The notes: generated from the letters alone by a model not told the origin. A stretch of DNA of 61,174 nt from an uncultured Pseudomonadota bacterium (GCA_903831455.1 CAIKXV010000059.1:1-61174), one strand, 5' to 3'; positions 1 through 14,479 are shown, counted from the stretch's first letter. Translations and numbers: made by a program.

Positions 1-1
1 C

Positions 2-1252
2 ATCCATACCTTCCTCGCCACTTCGCGCATCCACATGGAGAAGAAGCTCCGCATGGAGCCCTCGCAGGTGCTCGAACAGGCGGCCAGCGCGGTTCGGTTC
101 GCCCGCGGCTTCACCGACGACGTCGAGTTCTCGCCCGAGGACGCCGGCCGCTCGGACATCGACTTCCTCTGCCGCGTGCTCGAAGCGGTGATCCGCAACG
201 GCGCGACCACCATCAACATCCCCGATACGGTCGGCTACACGATGCCCGAGCAGTTCGGCGCGCTCATCCGCACCCTGCGCGAGCGCGTGCCGGGCGGCGA
301 CCGCGTGGTCTGGTCCACCCACTGCCACAACGACCTCGGGCTGGCGGTGGCCAACTCGCTCGCCGGCGTGCTCAACGGCGCACGCCAGGTCGAGTGCACG
401 ATCAACGGCCTGGGCGAGCGCGCGGGCAACGCGGCCCTCGAGGAGGTCGTGATGGCGGTACGCACGCGCCAGGACGTGTTCGGCTGCGACACCCGCATCG
501 ACACCACCCAGATCGTGCCTGCGAGCCGCCTCGTGGCGGGCATCACCGGCTTTGCGGTGCAGCCCAACAAGGCGGTCGTGGGCGCGAACGCCTTCGCGCA
601 CGAATCGGGTATCCACCAGGACGGCGTGCTCAAGAGCCGCGAGACCTACGAGATCATGCGTGCGCAGGACGTGGGCTGGAACACCAACCGGATCACGCTG
701 GGCAAGCTCTCCGGGCGCAACGCCTTCCGCACCCGTCTCCAGGAGCTGGGGATCGAAGTGGGTTCCGAGGAAATGCTCAACGCAGCCTTCAGCCGCTTCA
801 AGGAACTGGCCGATCGCAAGGGCGAGATCTTCGACGAGGACCTGCACGCGCTGGTCTCGGACGAAACGGTCACCCCCCAGTCCGAGCACTACAAGCTGTT
901 GTCGATGTCGGCGCACTCGGAAACCGGCGAGCCGCCGCGGGCCTCCGTGACGCTCTCGATCGGCGGGCGCGAGGGGCGGGCACAGACGACCGGGAGCGGC
1001 CCGGTGGATGCCGTTTTCAGGGCGGTGGAATCGCTGGTGAACAGTGGCGCCTCGCTCCTGCTCTACTCGGTGAACAACATCACCAGCGGGACCGAGGCCC
1101 AGGGCGAGGTGACCGTGCGGCTGGAGCTGGGCGGACGCGTGGTCAACGGCGTGGGCGCGGACACCGATATCGTGGTCGCCTCGGCCAAGGCCTATCTCAA
1201 CGCGCTCAACCGGCTGCAGGCGAGCATCGAGCGGACCAACCCGCAGCTGTAG
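2..1252 (+). CDS. leuA: 2-isopropylmalate synthase, 3' part (5' end outside window)
   Basis: Commits 2-ketoisovalerate and acetyl-CoA to leucine synthesis in the cytoplasm. The frame is open from base 2, and 416 residues are visible against about 510-570 for the family, so the N-terminal part of the TIM barrel with the first metal-binding Asp is missing. The visible part opens with IHTFLATS, carries the metal-binding HCHNDLG segment, and ends with the LeuA allosteric domain ([11 protein letters not shown] onward), where leucine feedback acts in this family. The internal ATG at base 35 is not the start, because conserved LeuA sequence precedes it. A hairpin follows the stop. Confidence 0.96.
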   Translation: MHTFLATSRIHMEKKLRMEPSQVLEQAASAVRFARGFTDDVEFSPEDAGRSDIDFLCRVLEAVIRNGATTINIPDTVGYTMPEQFGALIRTLRERVPGGDRVVWSTHCHNDLGLAVANSLAGVLNGARQVECTINGLGERAGNAALEEVVMAVRTRQDVFGCDTRIDTTQIVPASRLVAGITGFAVQPNKAVVGANAFAHESGIHQDGVLKSRETYEIMRAQDVGWNTNRITLGKLSGRNAFRTRLQELGIEVGSEEMLNAAFSRFKELADRKGEIFDEDLHALVSDETVTPQSEHYKLLSMSAHSETGEPPRASVTLSIGGREGRAQTTGSGPVDAVFRAVESLVNSGASLLLYSVNNITSGTEAQGEVTVRLELGGRVVNGVGADTDIVVASAKAYLNALNRLQASIERTNPQL

Positions 1253-1261
1253 TCCTCGTGG

Positions 1262-1282
1262 ACGCCCGGCGCCGCCGGGCGT
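1262..1282 (+). terminator. GC-rich hairpin after leuA
   Basis: A perfect 9-bp inverted repeat (ACGCCCGGC, GCC loop, GCCGGGCGT) begins 10 bases after the leuA stop. There is no T-run, so it may be a weak terminator or an mRNA 3'-end stabiliser. It lies between leuA and the converging DUF2069 gene and could serve both. Confidence 0.35.
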
Positions 1283-1405
1283 GCATGCGGGCCGCGGAGT
1301 CCGGCTCGCCGGGTCCGGGCAACCCCCGGACCGCAGCGGGGACGCGGCCCTCGCCCCGCGGGACCGGCGACGCGGATCCGATGTCCGGTCCGCGGGCGTG
1401 CCCGA

Positions 1406-3442
<2,037 letters not shown>

Positions 3443-3464
<22 letters not shown>

Positions 3465-4120
3465 TCGGCCGGCAGGCCCGGTACGGTCGGCCGCGTCGAT
3501 TCGGCGACTTGCAGCGGCGCCCTCGGGTCGTACTTCCAGCTGGATACCCAGGCGCGCACCACGAGGTTCGGATACTCGGGCCGTCCGAGGCTGCCGTTGT
3601 ATCGACCCAGCGCGCGGAACAGGTTGCCCTGTTCGATGTCGAGGTAGTGGCGCAGGATCACGCATCCGTAGCGCAGGTTGGTGCGAAGGTGGAACAGGTT
3701 GTGCTCGGGGCCGCCGATCACGTCCGTCCAGAAAGGCATCACCTGCATGAATCCGCGCGCACCTGCGCTGGAGACCGCGTACTTGCGAAACGCGCTCTCG
3801 ACCTGGATCAGGCCCAGCACGAGTTGCGGGTCCAGTCCCGCGCGCGTGGACTCGTAGTGCAGCGTGAGCAGGAACTCCCGGCGCAGTGCCTCGTCGGGCA
3901 TGCGCCGGGCGAGCCTGGCCGACATGTCGGCCAGCCAGTGCGTCGCCTCGGCATCGCTCGCGAACGCATGCACCGGAACCGCCGCGTCGCTCACCGCGCG
4001 CGACAGCGAGGCGCGGACCGTCGCGGCCAGCGGCTCGTAGCGCTGGGCGCCCGCGCGGGCCCCCGCCGCCTGCAGGCTGGCGAGCGCCGCCGCCGCCCCG
4101 AGGACGGCGCGGCGGTTCAC
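3443..4120 (-). CDS. Lytic murein transglycosylase (SLT / GH23 fold)
   Basis: Cleaves the MurNAc-GlcNAc bond in peptidoglycan with formation of 1,6-anhydroMurNAc. The 225-residue product has an N-terminal signal-like hydrophobic stretch ([21 protein letters not shown]) and a C-terminal SLT domain with [20 protein letters not shown], where E is the catalytic acid, then GFMQVMPFW and RYNGSLG. The GTG start overlaps the proS stop (GTGA), so it is coupled to proS. The proS-transglycosylase order is common in Burkholderiales. Its products feed recycling by AmpD, encoded at about 19.5 kb. Confidence 0.9.
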
Positions 4121-5835
4121 CGCGCAGCCAGCCGGGCGCACAGCTCGTCGGCCGCGGTGGCGAGCGGCACCACCGTCGCCTGCGCGTCGCGCCGCCCCTT
4201 GTATTCGCACTCGCCGCGAGCCAGTCCGCGATCGCCGATCACGAGGCGGTGGGGCACGCCGATCAGCTCGAGGTCGGCGAACATGGCGCCCGGGCGCTCG
4301 TCGCGGTCGTCCAGCAGCACGTCGACCCCGCGCGCCTGCAGCTGCGCGTACAGGCCGTCGGCCGCCTCGCGGACCGCCGCGCTCTTCGCGTAGCCGATGG
4401 GTGCGATGGCGACCTGGAAGGGCGCGATGGCCTCGGGGAAGACGATGCCGCGCTCGTCGTGTCCCTGCTCGATGGCCGCCCCGACGATGCGGCTGACGCC
4501 GATGCCGTAGCACCCCATCTCCATCGGCCGGCTCTGGCCCTGCTCGTCGACGAAGCTCACCCCCATCGCGGCGGAGTAGCGGGTGCGCAGCTGGAAGATG
4601 TGGCCGACCTCGATGCCGCGGCAGATGTCCAGCACCCCCGCGCCATCGGGGCTGGGGTCGCCTGCCACGACGTTGCGCAGGTCGTGCACGCCGGCCGAGG
4701 GTTCCGGCAGGTCGCGTCCGAAGTCCACGTCGACCCAGTGCTCGCCTGCGGTGTTGGCGCCGCACGCGAACCCGCCCATCGCCGCCACGCTGCGATCGGC
4801 GTAGACCGGGATCGCGGGATCGATGCCCACGGGCCCGATGTAGCCCGGCACGCAGCCCAGCGCATCGACGATCTCGGACTCGGTCGCCAGCCGCATTCCG
4901 GCCAGCCCGGGCAGCTTGTCGGCCTTGACCTCGTTGAGCGTGTGGTCGCCGCGCAGGAGCAGCAGCGCGAAGCGGCCTTCGGCGACCACGGCGATCGTCT
5001 TGACCAGTCGATCGAGGCCGATGCCCAGGCCGACGGCCACGGCCTCGCAGGCGGTGAGGCCGGGAGTGGACACCCGGCGCATCGCCGCCCCGGGGGCAGG
5101 ACGGGCCGCGGCGGGTGCGATCGCCTCGGCCAGCTCGACGTTGGCCGCATACCCGGAGTCCGGGCACCAGGCGATCGCGTCCTCGCCCGAGTCGGCCAGC
5201 ACGTGGAATTCGTGGGAGCCGGTCCCGCCGATCTGGCCGGTATCGGCCGCGACGGCGCGGAACGCGAGCCCGAGCCGGGTGAAGATCCGGCAGTAGGTCT
5301 CGTGCATCCGTTCATAGGTGCGCTGGAGGCAGGCCGCGTCGGCGTGGAAGGAGTAGGCGTCCTTCATGACGAATTCGCGCGCGCGCATCACCCCGAAGCG
5401 GGGACGGATCTCGTCGCGGAACTTGGTCTGGACCTGGTACAGGTTCACGGGCAGCTGGCGGTAGCTGCGCAGGTCGCGGCGCACGCAGTCCGCCACCACC
5501 TCCTCGTGCGTGGGGCCGACGCAGAACTCGCGCTCGTGGCGATCGCGCAGGCGCAGGAGTTCGGGGCCGTACTTCTGCCAGCGCCCGGACTCCTGCCAGA
5601 GTTCCGCGGGTTGCACCGCGGGCATCAGCAGTTCGACCGCGCCGGCGGCATCCATTTCCTCGCGCACGATGCGTTCGACCTTCCGCAGCACGCGCAGGCC
5701 CAGCGGCATCCAGGTGTAGATGCCGCGCGCCAGCGGCTTGACCAGCCCCGCCCTCAGCATCAGGCGGTGGCTGGGCAATTCGGCCTCGGCCGGGGCTTCC
5801 TTGAGCGTGGCAAGATAGAAACGTGAGGTTCGCAT
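4117..5835 (-). CDS. proS: Prolyl-tRNA synthetase
   Basis: Class II aminoacyl-tRNA synthetase charging tRNA-Pro. The 572-residue product has the bacterial length, including the inserted YbaK-like editing domain (about residues 225-385). Class II motif 2 is seen in [21 protein letters not shown], motif 3 in [17 protein letters not shown], and the C-terminal anticodon-binding domain in IAPIGYAK onward. The start [15 protein letters not shown] is the usual N terminus. It is followed directly by the transglycosylase gene. One of its substrates, tRNA-Pro(CGG), is encoded at 15.6 kb. Confidence 0.97.
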   Translation of the reverse strand: MRTSRFYLATLKEAPAEAELPSHRLMLRAGLVKPLARGIYTWMPLGLRVLRKVERIVREEMDAAGAVELLMPAVQPAELWQESGRWQKYGPELLRLRDRHEREFCVGPTHEEVVADCVRRDLRSYRQLPVNLYQVQTKFRDEIRPRFGVMRAREFVMKDAYSFHADAACLQRTYERMHETYCRIFTRLGLAFRAVAADTGQIGGTGSHEFHVLADSGEDAIAWCPDSGYAANVELAEAIAPAAARPAPGAAMRRVSTPGLTACEAVAVGLGIGLDRLVKTIAVVAEGRFALLLLRGDHTLNEVKADKLPGLAGMRLATESEIVDALGCVPGYIGPVGIDPAIPVYADRSVAAMGGFACGANTAGEHWVDVDFGRDLPEPSAGVHDLRNVVAGDPSPDGAGVLDICRGIEVGHIFQLRTRYSAAMGVSFVDEQGQSRPMEMGCYGIGVSRIVGAAIEQGHDERGIVFPEAIAPFQVAIAPIGYAKSAAVREAADGLYAQLQARGVDVLLDDRDERPGAMFADLELIGVPHRLVIGDRGLARGECEYKGRRDAQATVVPLATAADELCARLAAR

Positions 5836-5952
5836 CGCGGCATCCGGTGCCGGTCGCGCAAGGTGCGGCGCCGGTCTGGGAGAGAACTTGGATAGGCCGG
5901 ATTCTAGGGGGCTTTGCGCCCGGTGGGCAGGCGTGGTGCGGGTGGACGCGGC

Positions 5953-6741
5953 ATGAGCCGCGCGAACTGGCTGTCGCGCTGGGTCGCACGACCGGTCCGC
6001 CCGCGGGTGCGCGTGGAGGACGAGGACGGCGTCCGGCGGCTCTACATCGGCAGCGACGTCGTGCAGAGCGCGATGCGGCTGGCCGACCCCGATGCGCTGG
6101 AACTCGCCTACACCCGCGCGATGCTCGTGCCGCTGCTGTTCAGGCCCGAGCCCCGTCGCATCGTGCTGATCGGCCTCGGAGGCGGTTCGCTGGCGAGGTT
6201 CCTGCTGCGCGCGCTGCCCGCCTGCCGGCTGGTGGCGGTGGAGCCGGACGCGGAGGTCATCGACGCGGCGCGCCGGCACTTCCACCTGCCCCACGACCCC
6301 CGGCTGCGGATCGTCGAGCAGGACGGCGCCGAGTACGTGACCGGTTGCGCCTCGGGCAGTGTCGACCTGCTGCTGGTCGACGCGTTCGACGCGCATGCGC
6401 AGGTCGAGGCCTGTGCCGGCACCGCCTTCCTCGCCGATGCGGGTCGCGTGCTCAGCGCGGAGGGGGCCTGCGCGGCCAACCTGTGGAACCACGCGCCTTC
6501 GTATCCGGCCTACCGGGATCGCTTCCTGAATGCGTTTCGCGGCCGCGGCATCCTGCTGCCGGCGCCGCGCCCGGGCAACCTGGTGGCCGTCGGGCTGGCG
6601 CGGCCGGGCGGGGACTGGCGCTGGAGCGCGCTGGCGGCCCGCGCTCGCGCGCTGCGCGCCCGCCACGGAGTCGAGTTCCCCGATTTCGTCGACGGGTTGC
6701 GCGCGGCCAATCCGTATACGGCGGATCGATTGCTGATGTGA
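5953..6741 (+). CDS. Spermidine-synthase-like protein (Rossmann methyltransferase fold)
   Basis: A 262-residue protein with the SAM/dcSAM-binding glycine motif [13 protein letters not shown] (about residues 67-79), an acidic residue at the end of the next strand (VAVEPDAEV), and the [14 protein letters not shown] segment, all typical of spermine/spermidine synthase relatives. It lacks any visible aminopropyl-acceptor signature and has no SpeD-like neighbour, so true spermidine synthase activity is not supported. The start [10 protein letters not shown] was chosen; an in-frame TTG lies 39 bases upstream. It is divergent from proS. Confidence 0.7.
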   Translation: MSRANWLSRWVARPVRPRVRVEDEDGVRRLYIGSDVVQSAMRLADPDALELAYTRAMLVPLLFRPEPRRIVLIGLGGGSLARFLLRALPACRLVAVEPDAEVIDAARRHFHLPHDPRLRIVEQDGAEYVTGCASGSVDLLLVDAFDAHAQVEACAGTAFLADAGRVLSAEGACAANLWNHAPSYPAYRDRFLNAFRGRGILLPAPRPGNLVAVGLARPGGDWRWSALAARARALRARHGVEFPDFVDGLRAANPYTADRLLM

Positions 6742-6994
6742 CCGTCGGACGACGGTGGCCCCTTGTTTGCAGTGCGCAAGTCATGAAAAAATCGTTGCAC
6801 GTTCATGTCCGGAACCCGCGCCGGATCCGGACGCGTGCGGCCGGCCTCGGGCTCCCGGGGGCCGGGCGTGCGCCATGTCCACCGACGACTCGTCCGCTTC
6901 CCCGGCCCGTGCCCATCGACCCCGTTCCCCTTCCCGTCTCAGCCTCCCCGACGCCTCGACCGTTGGCGGGGGGCGCAACCCCGCGGGGGGCAGC

Positions 6995-7567
6995 ATGATC
7001 GACCGCGACGGTTACCGGCTCAACGTCGGCATCGTGCTGAGCAACACCCGCAACCAGGTGTTCTGGGGAAAGCGTGTCCGGGAGGACGCGTGGCAGTTTC
7101 CCCAGGGGGGCATGAAGCGCGGGGAGACGCCGGAGCAGGCGATGTATCGCGAACTCGAGGAGGAGGTCGGCCTCCAGGCCACCCACGTGCGCATCCTCGG
7201 GCGGACGCGGGAGTGGTTGCGCTACGACGTCCCCGAGCAGTGGGTGCGGCGCGATACGCGGGGGCTCTACCGCGGGCAGAAGCAGATCTGGTTCCTGCTG
7301 CGGCTGGTCGGTCGCGACAGCGACGTACGCCTGCGCGCCAATGACAAGCCCGAGTTCGACGCCTGGCGGTGGAGCGACTACTGGGTGCCGGCCCAGTCGG
7401 TGGTCGAGTTCAAGCGCGAGGTGTACCACAGCGCGCTCACCGAACTGTCACGCTACCTTCCGCGGCCGACCGAGGCCGGACGGATCCGGCATCTCCGGGT
7501 GGTGCACACCACGGGCATCCGCGGAGGCCCCGCGGCCAGCACCCGGGTCCCCACGCCCGAACGGTGA
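6995..7567 (+). CDS. rppH: RNA pyrophosphohydrolase RppH
   Basis: Removes pyrophosphate from 5'-triphosphorylated mRNA and so triggers RNase E-dependent decay. The 190-residue product starts [15 protein letters not shown], as in all RppH proteins, with the Nudix box [23 protein letters not shown] at residues 37-59 and the conserved [10 protein letters not shown]. The C terminus after residue 160 is a divergent tail. The frame is open for about 80 codons upstream with low-complexity composition, which I read as untranslated leader. It lies beside proS in the usual betaproteobacterial neighbourhood. Confidence 0.94.
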   Translation: MIDRDGYRLNVGIVLSNTRNQVFWGKRVREDAWQFPQGGMKRGETPEQAMYRELEEEVGLQATHVRILGRTREWLRYDVPEQWVRRDTRGLYRGQKQIWFLLRLVGRDSDVRLRANDKPEFDAWRWSDYWVPAQSVVEFKREVYHSALTELSRYLPRPTEAGRIRHLRVVHTTGIRGGPAASTRVPTPER

Positions 7568-7719
7568 GCGAGCCCCGCCGGTAACATCGGCCGGCCGCGC
7601 GGACAAGTCGATCGAGCCGCGCGCGGGAAGGGATGGCGTGATCCAATACGCCTGTGAGGACGGGCGTGCGATGGGCTCGCCCTCCACGCTCAACGACGGT
7701 TCCACCCAGGAGAGACAAG

Positions 7720-8139
7720 ATGGCGCTCAAAGGCTCCAAGACCGAAGAAAACCTGAAGGCTGCGTTCGCGGGCGAGTCCCAGGCGAACCGCCGCTACCTG
7801 TACTTCGCGGCCAAGGCCGACGTCGAGGGTCAGAACGACGTGGCCGCCGTGTTCCGTTCGACCGCTGAAGGCGAGACCGGCCACGCCCACGGGCACCTCG
7901 AGTACCTCGAGCAGTGCGGCGATCCGGCCACCGGCCTGCCGATCGGCTCCTCGCGCGACAACCTGAAGGCGGCCATCGCCGGCGAGACGCACGAGTACAC
8001 CGACATGTACCCGGGCATGGCCAAGACCGCCCGGTCCGAGGGCTTCGACGAGATCGCCGACTGGTTCGAGACGCTGGCCAAGGCCGAGCGCTCGCACGCC
8101 AACCGGTTCCAGAAGTCGCTCGACGCGCTGGCCGACTGA
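7720..8139 (+). CDS. Rubrerythrin-type diiron protein, no rubredoxin domain
   Basis: A ferritin-like four-helix diiron protein of the rubrerythrin family, which act as NADH-dependent peroxidases or O2/peroxide scavengers in the cytosol. The 139 residues contain the expected ligands: E in [14 protein letters not shown] and H in [11 protein letters not shown] in [13 protein letters not shown], and E and H in AERSHANRF. The C-terminal rubredoxin domain of classical rubrerythrin is absent, so it needs a separate electron donor. A good ribosome site (AGGAGA) sits upstream. It is followed by a strong terminator and then the Fe-S protein and DUF3501 genes. Confidence 0.92.
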   Translation: MALKGSKTEENLKAAFAGESQANRRYLYFAAKADVEGQNDVAAVFRSTAEGETGHAHGHLEYLEQCGDPATGLPIGSSRDNLKAAIAGETHEYTDMYPGMAKTARSEGFDEIADWFETLAKAERSHANRFQKSLDALAD

Positions 8140-8152
8140 GTTCGCTCAGGCA

Positions 8153-8177
8153 GGGCAGGCTCCGCCGGAGCCTGCCC
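8153..8177 (+). other. Perfect 11-bp hairpin after the rubrerythrin gene
   Basis: GGGCAGGCTCC and GGAGCCTGCCC flank a GCC loop 13 bases past the stop. There is no T-run here, but it lies just before the intrinsic terminator and probably protects the rubrerythrin mRNA 3' end or acts with the terminator. Confidence 0.5.
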
Positions 8178-8190
8178 GTGGTGATCGCAG

Positions 8191-8224
8191 GCCACGCGCG
8201 GGAACGCGCGTGGCTTGTTCTTTT
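8191..8224 (+). terminator. Rho-independent terminator after the rubrerythrin gene
   Basis: A 10-bp perfect stem GCCACGCGCG / CGCGCGTGGC with a GGAA (GNRA) loop is followed by TTGTTCTTTT. It ends the rubrerythrin transcript before the Fe-S protein gene starting at 8276. Confidence 0.88.
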
Positions 8225-8275
8225 GGCGGCCGCGGCATCCGCGAGGCCCGCCCCGTCCATCCGCAGGTGTCCGAC

Positions 8276-9637
8276 ATGACCGTACGCGAAGGCAGCCTCG
8301 AGGCGCCCACCCGCCACCCGATCGACTGGAAGAATCCCGAGTTCTGGGATCGCGCCGCGCTCGACCACGAACTCGAGCGGGTGTTCGACATCTGCCACGG
8401 CTGTCGGCGCTGCGTGAGCCTGTGCGGGGCCTTCCCGAAGCTGTTCGACCTCGTCGACGAGAGCCCGACGCTGGAAGTCGACGGAATCCCGAAGGCGAAG
8501 TACCAGGAGGTCGTGGACCAGTGCTACCTGTGCGACATGTGCTACATGACCAAGTGTCCGTACGTGCCCCCGCACCCCTGGAACCTCGACTTCCCCCATC
8601 TCATGCTGCGTGCGAAGGCGGTCAGCTTCAAGGAGAAGGGTGCGACGTTCCGCGACCGCCTGCTGTCCTCGACCGACACGCTGGGGCGCTTCGCGGGCAT
8701 CCCGATCGTCACCCGGGCGGTCAACGCGCTGAACGACACGGCCCCGGTGCGTGCGGCCATGGAAAAAACCCTCGGCGTGGATGCCAAGGCCTGGCGCCCG
8801 CAGTACGCCACGCAGACCTTCCGCTCCTCGGCGGCTGCCTCGGCCGACCTCGCCACCGCACGCGCGGGCGAGCGTACGCCGGGCAAGGTGGCGATCTTCT
8901 CGACCTGCTACGTCAACTACAACGAGCCTGGCATCGGCCATGACCTCCTGGCGGTCCTTGCCCACAACGGCGTGCCCTGGCAGGTCGTCGAGAAGGAGGC
9001 CTGTTGCGGCATGCCCAAGCTCGAGCTGGGCGACCTGGATGCCGTGGCTGCCCTGAAGGAGGTCAACATCCCCCCGCTGGCGCGGCTGGCCCGCGACGGC
9101 TGGGCGATCCTGTCGGCGATCCCGTCCTGCACGCTGATGTTCAAGCAGGAGCTGCCGCTGATGTTTCCCGACGACGCGGACGTCCAGGCGGTGCGCGAGG
9201 CGATGTGGGATCCGTTCGAATACCTCGTGGCCCGTCACAAGGACGGGCTGCTGGACACCGGTTTCAAGGTGCCGCTGGGCAAGGTGTCCTACCACGTCCC
9301 CTGCCACGGACGGGTGCAGAACATCGGCCGCAAGACCGAGGAGTTCCTGAAGCTGGTGCCGGGCACGCAGCTCAATACCGTCGAGCGCTGCTCCGGTCAT
9401 TCGGGTACCTGGGGCGTGAAGAAGGAGTACCACGCGCAGGCGATGAAGATCGGCAAGCCGGTGTTTCGCGCGATGGCCAAGGACGCGCCCGACTGGCTGA
9501 GTTCCGATTGCCAGCTCGCCGGGCACCACATCGCGCAGGGCATTGCCGAACTGGACACCGGCGCGCCGGCGCCCGGCAGCGCGCCGGCGCGGGTCGCGCA
9601 CCCGATTTCCCTGATCCGCATCGCCTACGGGATCTGA
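8276..9637 (+). CDS. GlpC/HdrD-like (Fe-S)-binding oxidoreductase
   Basis: A 453-residue soluble protein with two [4Fe-4S] ferredoxin motifs near the N terminus ([11 protein letters not shown] at about 40-50 and [13 protein letters not shown] at about 83-95), followed by two CCG-type domains: [11 protein letters not shown]...ACCGMP near the middle and CHGRVQNIG...[10 protein letters not shown] near the C terminus. This resembles GlpC and heterodisulfide-reductase-like subunits that pass electrons between carriers. No flavin or membrane domain is present. Its place between rubrerythrin and DUF3501 suggests it reduces the rubrerythrin, but that is inference. Confidence 0.88.
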   Translation: MTVREGSLEAPTRHPIDWKNPEFWDRAALDHELERVFDICHGCRRCVSLCGAFPKLFDLVDESPTLEVDGIPKAKYQEVVDQCYLCDMCYMTKCPYVPPHPWNLDFPHLMLRAKAVSFKEKGATFRDRLLSSTDTLGRFAGIPIVTRAVNALNDTAPVRAAMEKTLGVDAKAWRPQYATQTFRSSAAASADLATARAGERTPGKVAIFSTCYVNYNEPGIGHDLLAVLAHNGVPWQVVEKEACCGMPKLELGDLDAVAALKEVNIPPLARLARDGWAILSAIPSCTLMFKQELPLMFPDDADVQAVREAMWDPFEYLVARHKDGLLDTGFKVPLGKVSYHVPCHGRVQNIGRKTEEFLKLVPGTQLNTVERCSGHSGTWGVKKEYHAQAMKIGKPVFRAMAKDAPDWLSSDCQLAGHHIAQGIAELDTGAPAPGSAPARVAHPISLIRIAYGI

Positions 9638-9727
9638 ATCCGGGCCGCGTGCGGGATCGTCCGCGCACGCAGCCATCCGGTCGGTCGGGACCGTGGGGTC
9701 CCCGACGTTCTCTCACGAGGAATTCCC

Positions 9728-10312
9728 ATGCCGCAACTGAGCATCGACGATCTGATGAGTCTCGAGACCTACGCGCGCTCGCGCAAGGACTTCCGCGCGA
9801 AGGTCATCGCCCACAAGAAACCGCGCTCCGTCACCCTGGGGCCGAACGTGACGTTGCTGTTCGAGGATGAACTCACCATCCGCTACCAGATCCAGGAGAT
9901 GCTCCGCACCGAGCGCATCTTCGAGGAGGAGGGCATCCTCGACGAACTGTCGGCCTACAATCCGCTGATCCCCGATGGCTCGAACTGGAAGGCGACGATG
10001 CTGATCGAGTACCCCGATCCCGCCGAGCGCGCCCGCGAACTCGCGCGCCTGAAGGGCGTCGAGGATCGGGTCTGGGTGCAGGTGGAGGGTTCCGCCCGCG
10101 TGTACGCGATTGCCGACGAGGACCTCGACCGCGAGAACGAGCAGAAGACTTCGTCCGTGCACTTCCTGCGGTTCGAGCTCGATGCGGCGATGGTGAGCGC
10201 GGCGAAGGCCGGGGCTGCGATCGCGATGGGCATCGACCACCCGGTGTACCAGGCGACGCTCGAGGAAGTGGCCGATGCAACGCGCAACTCGCTGGTCTGC
10301 GACCTTGCCTGA
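9728..10312 (+). CDS. DUF3501 family protein
   Basis: A 194-residue cytosolic protein of the DUF3501 family, recognised by LSIDDLMSLETYARSRKDFR, VTLLFEDELTIRYQIQEMLR and NWKATMLIEYPD. The family has no assigned biochemical role. In many proteobacteria it sits directly after a rubrerythrin and a GlpC-like Fe-S protein, as here, so all three probably work in one peroxide or redox response. The start MPQLSIDDL follows GAGGAATTCCC, a reasonable ribosome site. Confidence 0.86.
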   Translation: MPQLSIDDLMSLETYARSRKDFRAKVIAHKKPRSVTLGPNVTLLFEDELTIRYQIQEMLRTERIFEEEGILDELSAYNPLIPDGSNWKATMLIEYPDPAERARELARLKGVEDRVWVQVEGSARVYAIADEDLDRENEQKTSSVHFLRFELDAAMVSAAKAGAAIAMGIDHPVYQATLEEVADATRNSLVCDLA

Positions 10313-10874
10313 TCGTCGGTGGGTGGCCGCCTGCGCCCTCGCGCTCGCGGCCCTGTCGGGACCCGGGGCCTCGGCGCCCGCCCGCGCGCAGGGCGCACCG
10401 GCGGCGCCGGCGCAGTCCGTCGTCGTGGCCGGGCGGGACGATGCGGAGATTCGCATCGAACTGCCCGCCCATCCCGCGGATGCCGACCTGGTGGCGCTCC
10501 CGCCCGGGCCGCGCGCCGACCTCCGGTTCATGGTCGACGCGCGCTCGATTCGAGTGCAGCCCGGGGGAGAACTGCTCTACACGTTCGTGGTGATCGCGCC
10601 CTCGGGCTCGCGCAGCGTGTCCCACGAACAGATGCGCTGCGAAAGCCGCGAATGGCGGCTGCTGGCGGTCGCGGGCACCCCGCCCGGCAACGCCTCGCCC
10701 CGCTGGACGCCGGCCCGGCAGCCGCGCTGGCGGCTGCTGCCGGACGGCGATGCATTCGGCCAGCGAGCCGTGCTGCACAAGGACATCTTCTGTCCCGGGC
10801 GCGTGGCGGTGGCCGACGCTCGCGAGGCGGTGGCGGCGCTCAGGGCCGGGATGCATCCCCGCGCGAATCCCTGA
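10275..10874 (+). CDS. CNP1-like periplasmic protein
   Basis: About 199 residues with an N-terminal signal peptide (hydrophobic core ACALALAALSGPGAS, probable cleavage after ARAQ) and a C-terminal domain containing DLRFMVDARSIRV, LLYTFVVIAPSGSRSV, CESREWRLLA and HKDIFCPG, which matches the CNP1-like family known mostly from betaproteobacteria. Function is unknown. The ATG at 10275 overlaps the DUF3501 gene by 38 bases; an in-frame TTG at 10305 would give a more compact signal peptide. In relatives this gene lies between proB and rppH; here two other operons intervene. Confidence 0.78.
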   Translation: MQRATRWSATLPDRRWVAACALALAALSGPGASAPARAQGAPAAPAQSVVVAGRDDAEIRIELPAHPADADLVALPPGPRADLRFMVDARSIRVQPGGELLYTFVVIAPSGSRSVSHEQMRCESREWRLLAVAGTPPGNASPRWTPARQPRWRLLPDGDAFGQRAVLHKDIFCPGRVAVADAREAVAALRAGMHPRANP

Positions 10875-10912
10875 ACCCGCGGCCTTCCGCGGACCCGCGG
10901 CGGCAAGCCGCC

Positions 10913-11401
10913 TCAGCAGTCGCCGAGCCGCCTGGCCTGGACGCTGTACGTGGTCGGCTGCGGCTTGGCCGGATCGACGGCGATCTCGTGGCGCATCGTG
11001 CCGGAGAAGCGCGTCGCGGAGAACTCGAAGGTCGCCTGCGCACTGGCAAGACCGTCCTTCGTACAGGACAGCGACCAGGTCACGCGCGGCCCGCTCTGGC
11101 GCAGCGATGTGGTCGTGCAGCCCCTTGCGGGCGGGAGGATCGTGTCGCTGATGAACGCGACCGGATCGGCGGCCTGGGCATCCCCGAAGCACACCTTCAA
11201 CCCGGTCACCATGCGCGGCTGCCCCGTACCCGGCGGCCCGGTCAGCACCGGCGAGCGCGTGTCGACCAGCAGTTCGTAGATACCCGGCTGGATCGGGGTG
11301 CCGACGCGCTGCGCGTGCGAGGGGGCGGCCGCAACCGCGACCAGCAGCCCCATCGCGAGCGGGCTCGCCGGGAACCGACCGAGCACGGATCGGACGTTCA
11401 T
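10913..11401 (-). CDS. DUF3617 family secreted protein
   Basis: A 162-residue protein with a signal peptide (SPLAMGLLVAVAAAPSHA) and a DUF3617-like body: QPGIYELLVDTRS, LKVCFGDAQA, GCTTTSLRQSG, WSLSCTKDG and a terminal Cys. The four cysteines suggest disulfides in the periplasm. Function is unknown. The start MNVRSVLGRF was chosen as the ATG closest to the signal peptide. It converges with the CNP1-like gene and stands next to proB with no obvious link to it. Confidence 0.75.
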   Translation of the reverse strand: MNVRSVLGRFPASPLAMGLLVAVAAAPSHAQRVGTPIQPGIYELLVDTRSPVLTGPPGTGQPRMVTGLKVCFGDAQAADPVAFISDTILPPARGCTTTSLRQSGPRVTWSLSCTKDGLASAQATFEFSATRFSGTMRHEIAVDPAKPQPTTYSVQARRLGDC

Positions 11402-11471
11402 CGGGCAACGCGGCATCGGCGAGGAGTGTTGTCGTGACGTCTGCATGACGGACTGCAACCGGGGGCGGCCA

Positions 11472-14024
<2,553 letters not shown>

Positions 14025-14058
14025 GGTGTGCTCCTGTCTGTATTCGGAAAGCCGCGCG

Positions 14059-14379
14059 TCAGGCGGCGATCGCGTCGATACGCACCCGGGTATACGACTG
14101 GCGGTGCCCCTGGGTACGACGGTAGCCCTTGCGGCGCTTCATCTTGAAGATGCGGATCTTCTCGCCGCGCCCTTCGCCCACGACCGTTGCGCGGACGGTC
14201 GCGCCGGCGAGCAGCGGCTGGCCGACGCTGACCTGGTCGCCGTTGGCGACCATCAGGACGCGGTCGAGCGAGACTTCGCTGCCGACGGGGACGCCCAGTT
14301 TCTCGACGTCAAGCTGGTCGCCGACGCTCACGCGGTATTGCTTGCCGCCGGTCTGGATGACCGCGTAGGAAGTGCTCAT
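14059..14379 (-). CDS. rplU: 50S ribosomal protein L21
   Basis: 106 residues with the L21 features [17 protein letters not shown] and [16 protein letters not shown] near the C terminus. It is the first gene of the rplU-rpmA(-obgE-proB) operon, with a near-consensus promoter about 30 bases upstream. Confidence 0.98.
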   Translation of the reverse strand: MSTSYAVIQTGGKQYRVSVGDQLDVEKLGVPVGSEVSLDRVLMVANGDQVSVGQPLLAGATVRATVVGEGRGEKIRIFKMKRRKGYRRTQGHRQSYTRVRIDAIAA

Positions 14380-14409
14380 GGTGGAGTGCTCCGATCAAAC
14401 GAACCCGAA

Positions 14410-14438
14410 ATCATACCCGGAGCCCCGCGGTTCGTCAA
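14410..14438 (-). promoter_or_regulatory. Sigma-70 promoter of rplU-rpmA
   Basis: On the minus strand TTGACG (14438-14433) and TATGAT (14415-14410) are separated by exactly 17 bp, close to consensus. The expected start of transcription lies a few bases before the rplU ribosome site. Confidence 0.87.
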
Positions 14439-14479
14439 AGACCGGCGCCTGTCCCGGGCGGTCGGGGCGTCCCGTGTGG

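Noticed and set aside
10877-10892. CCGCGG repeat between the CNP1-like and DUF3617 genes as a bidirectional terminator
   Set aside because: Only a 6-bp stem with no T-run on either strand; too weak to call.
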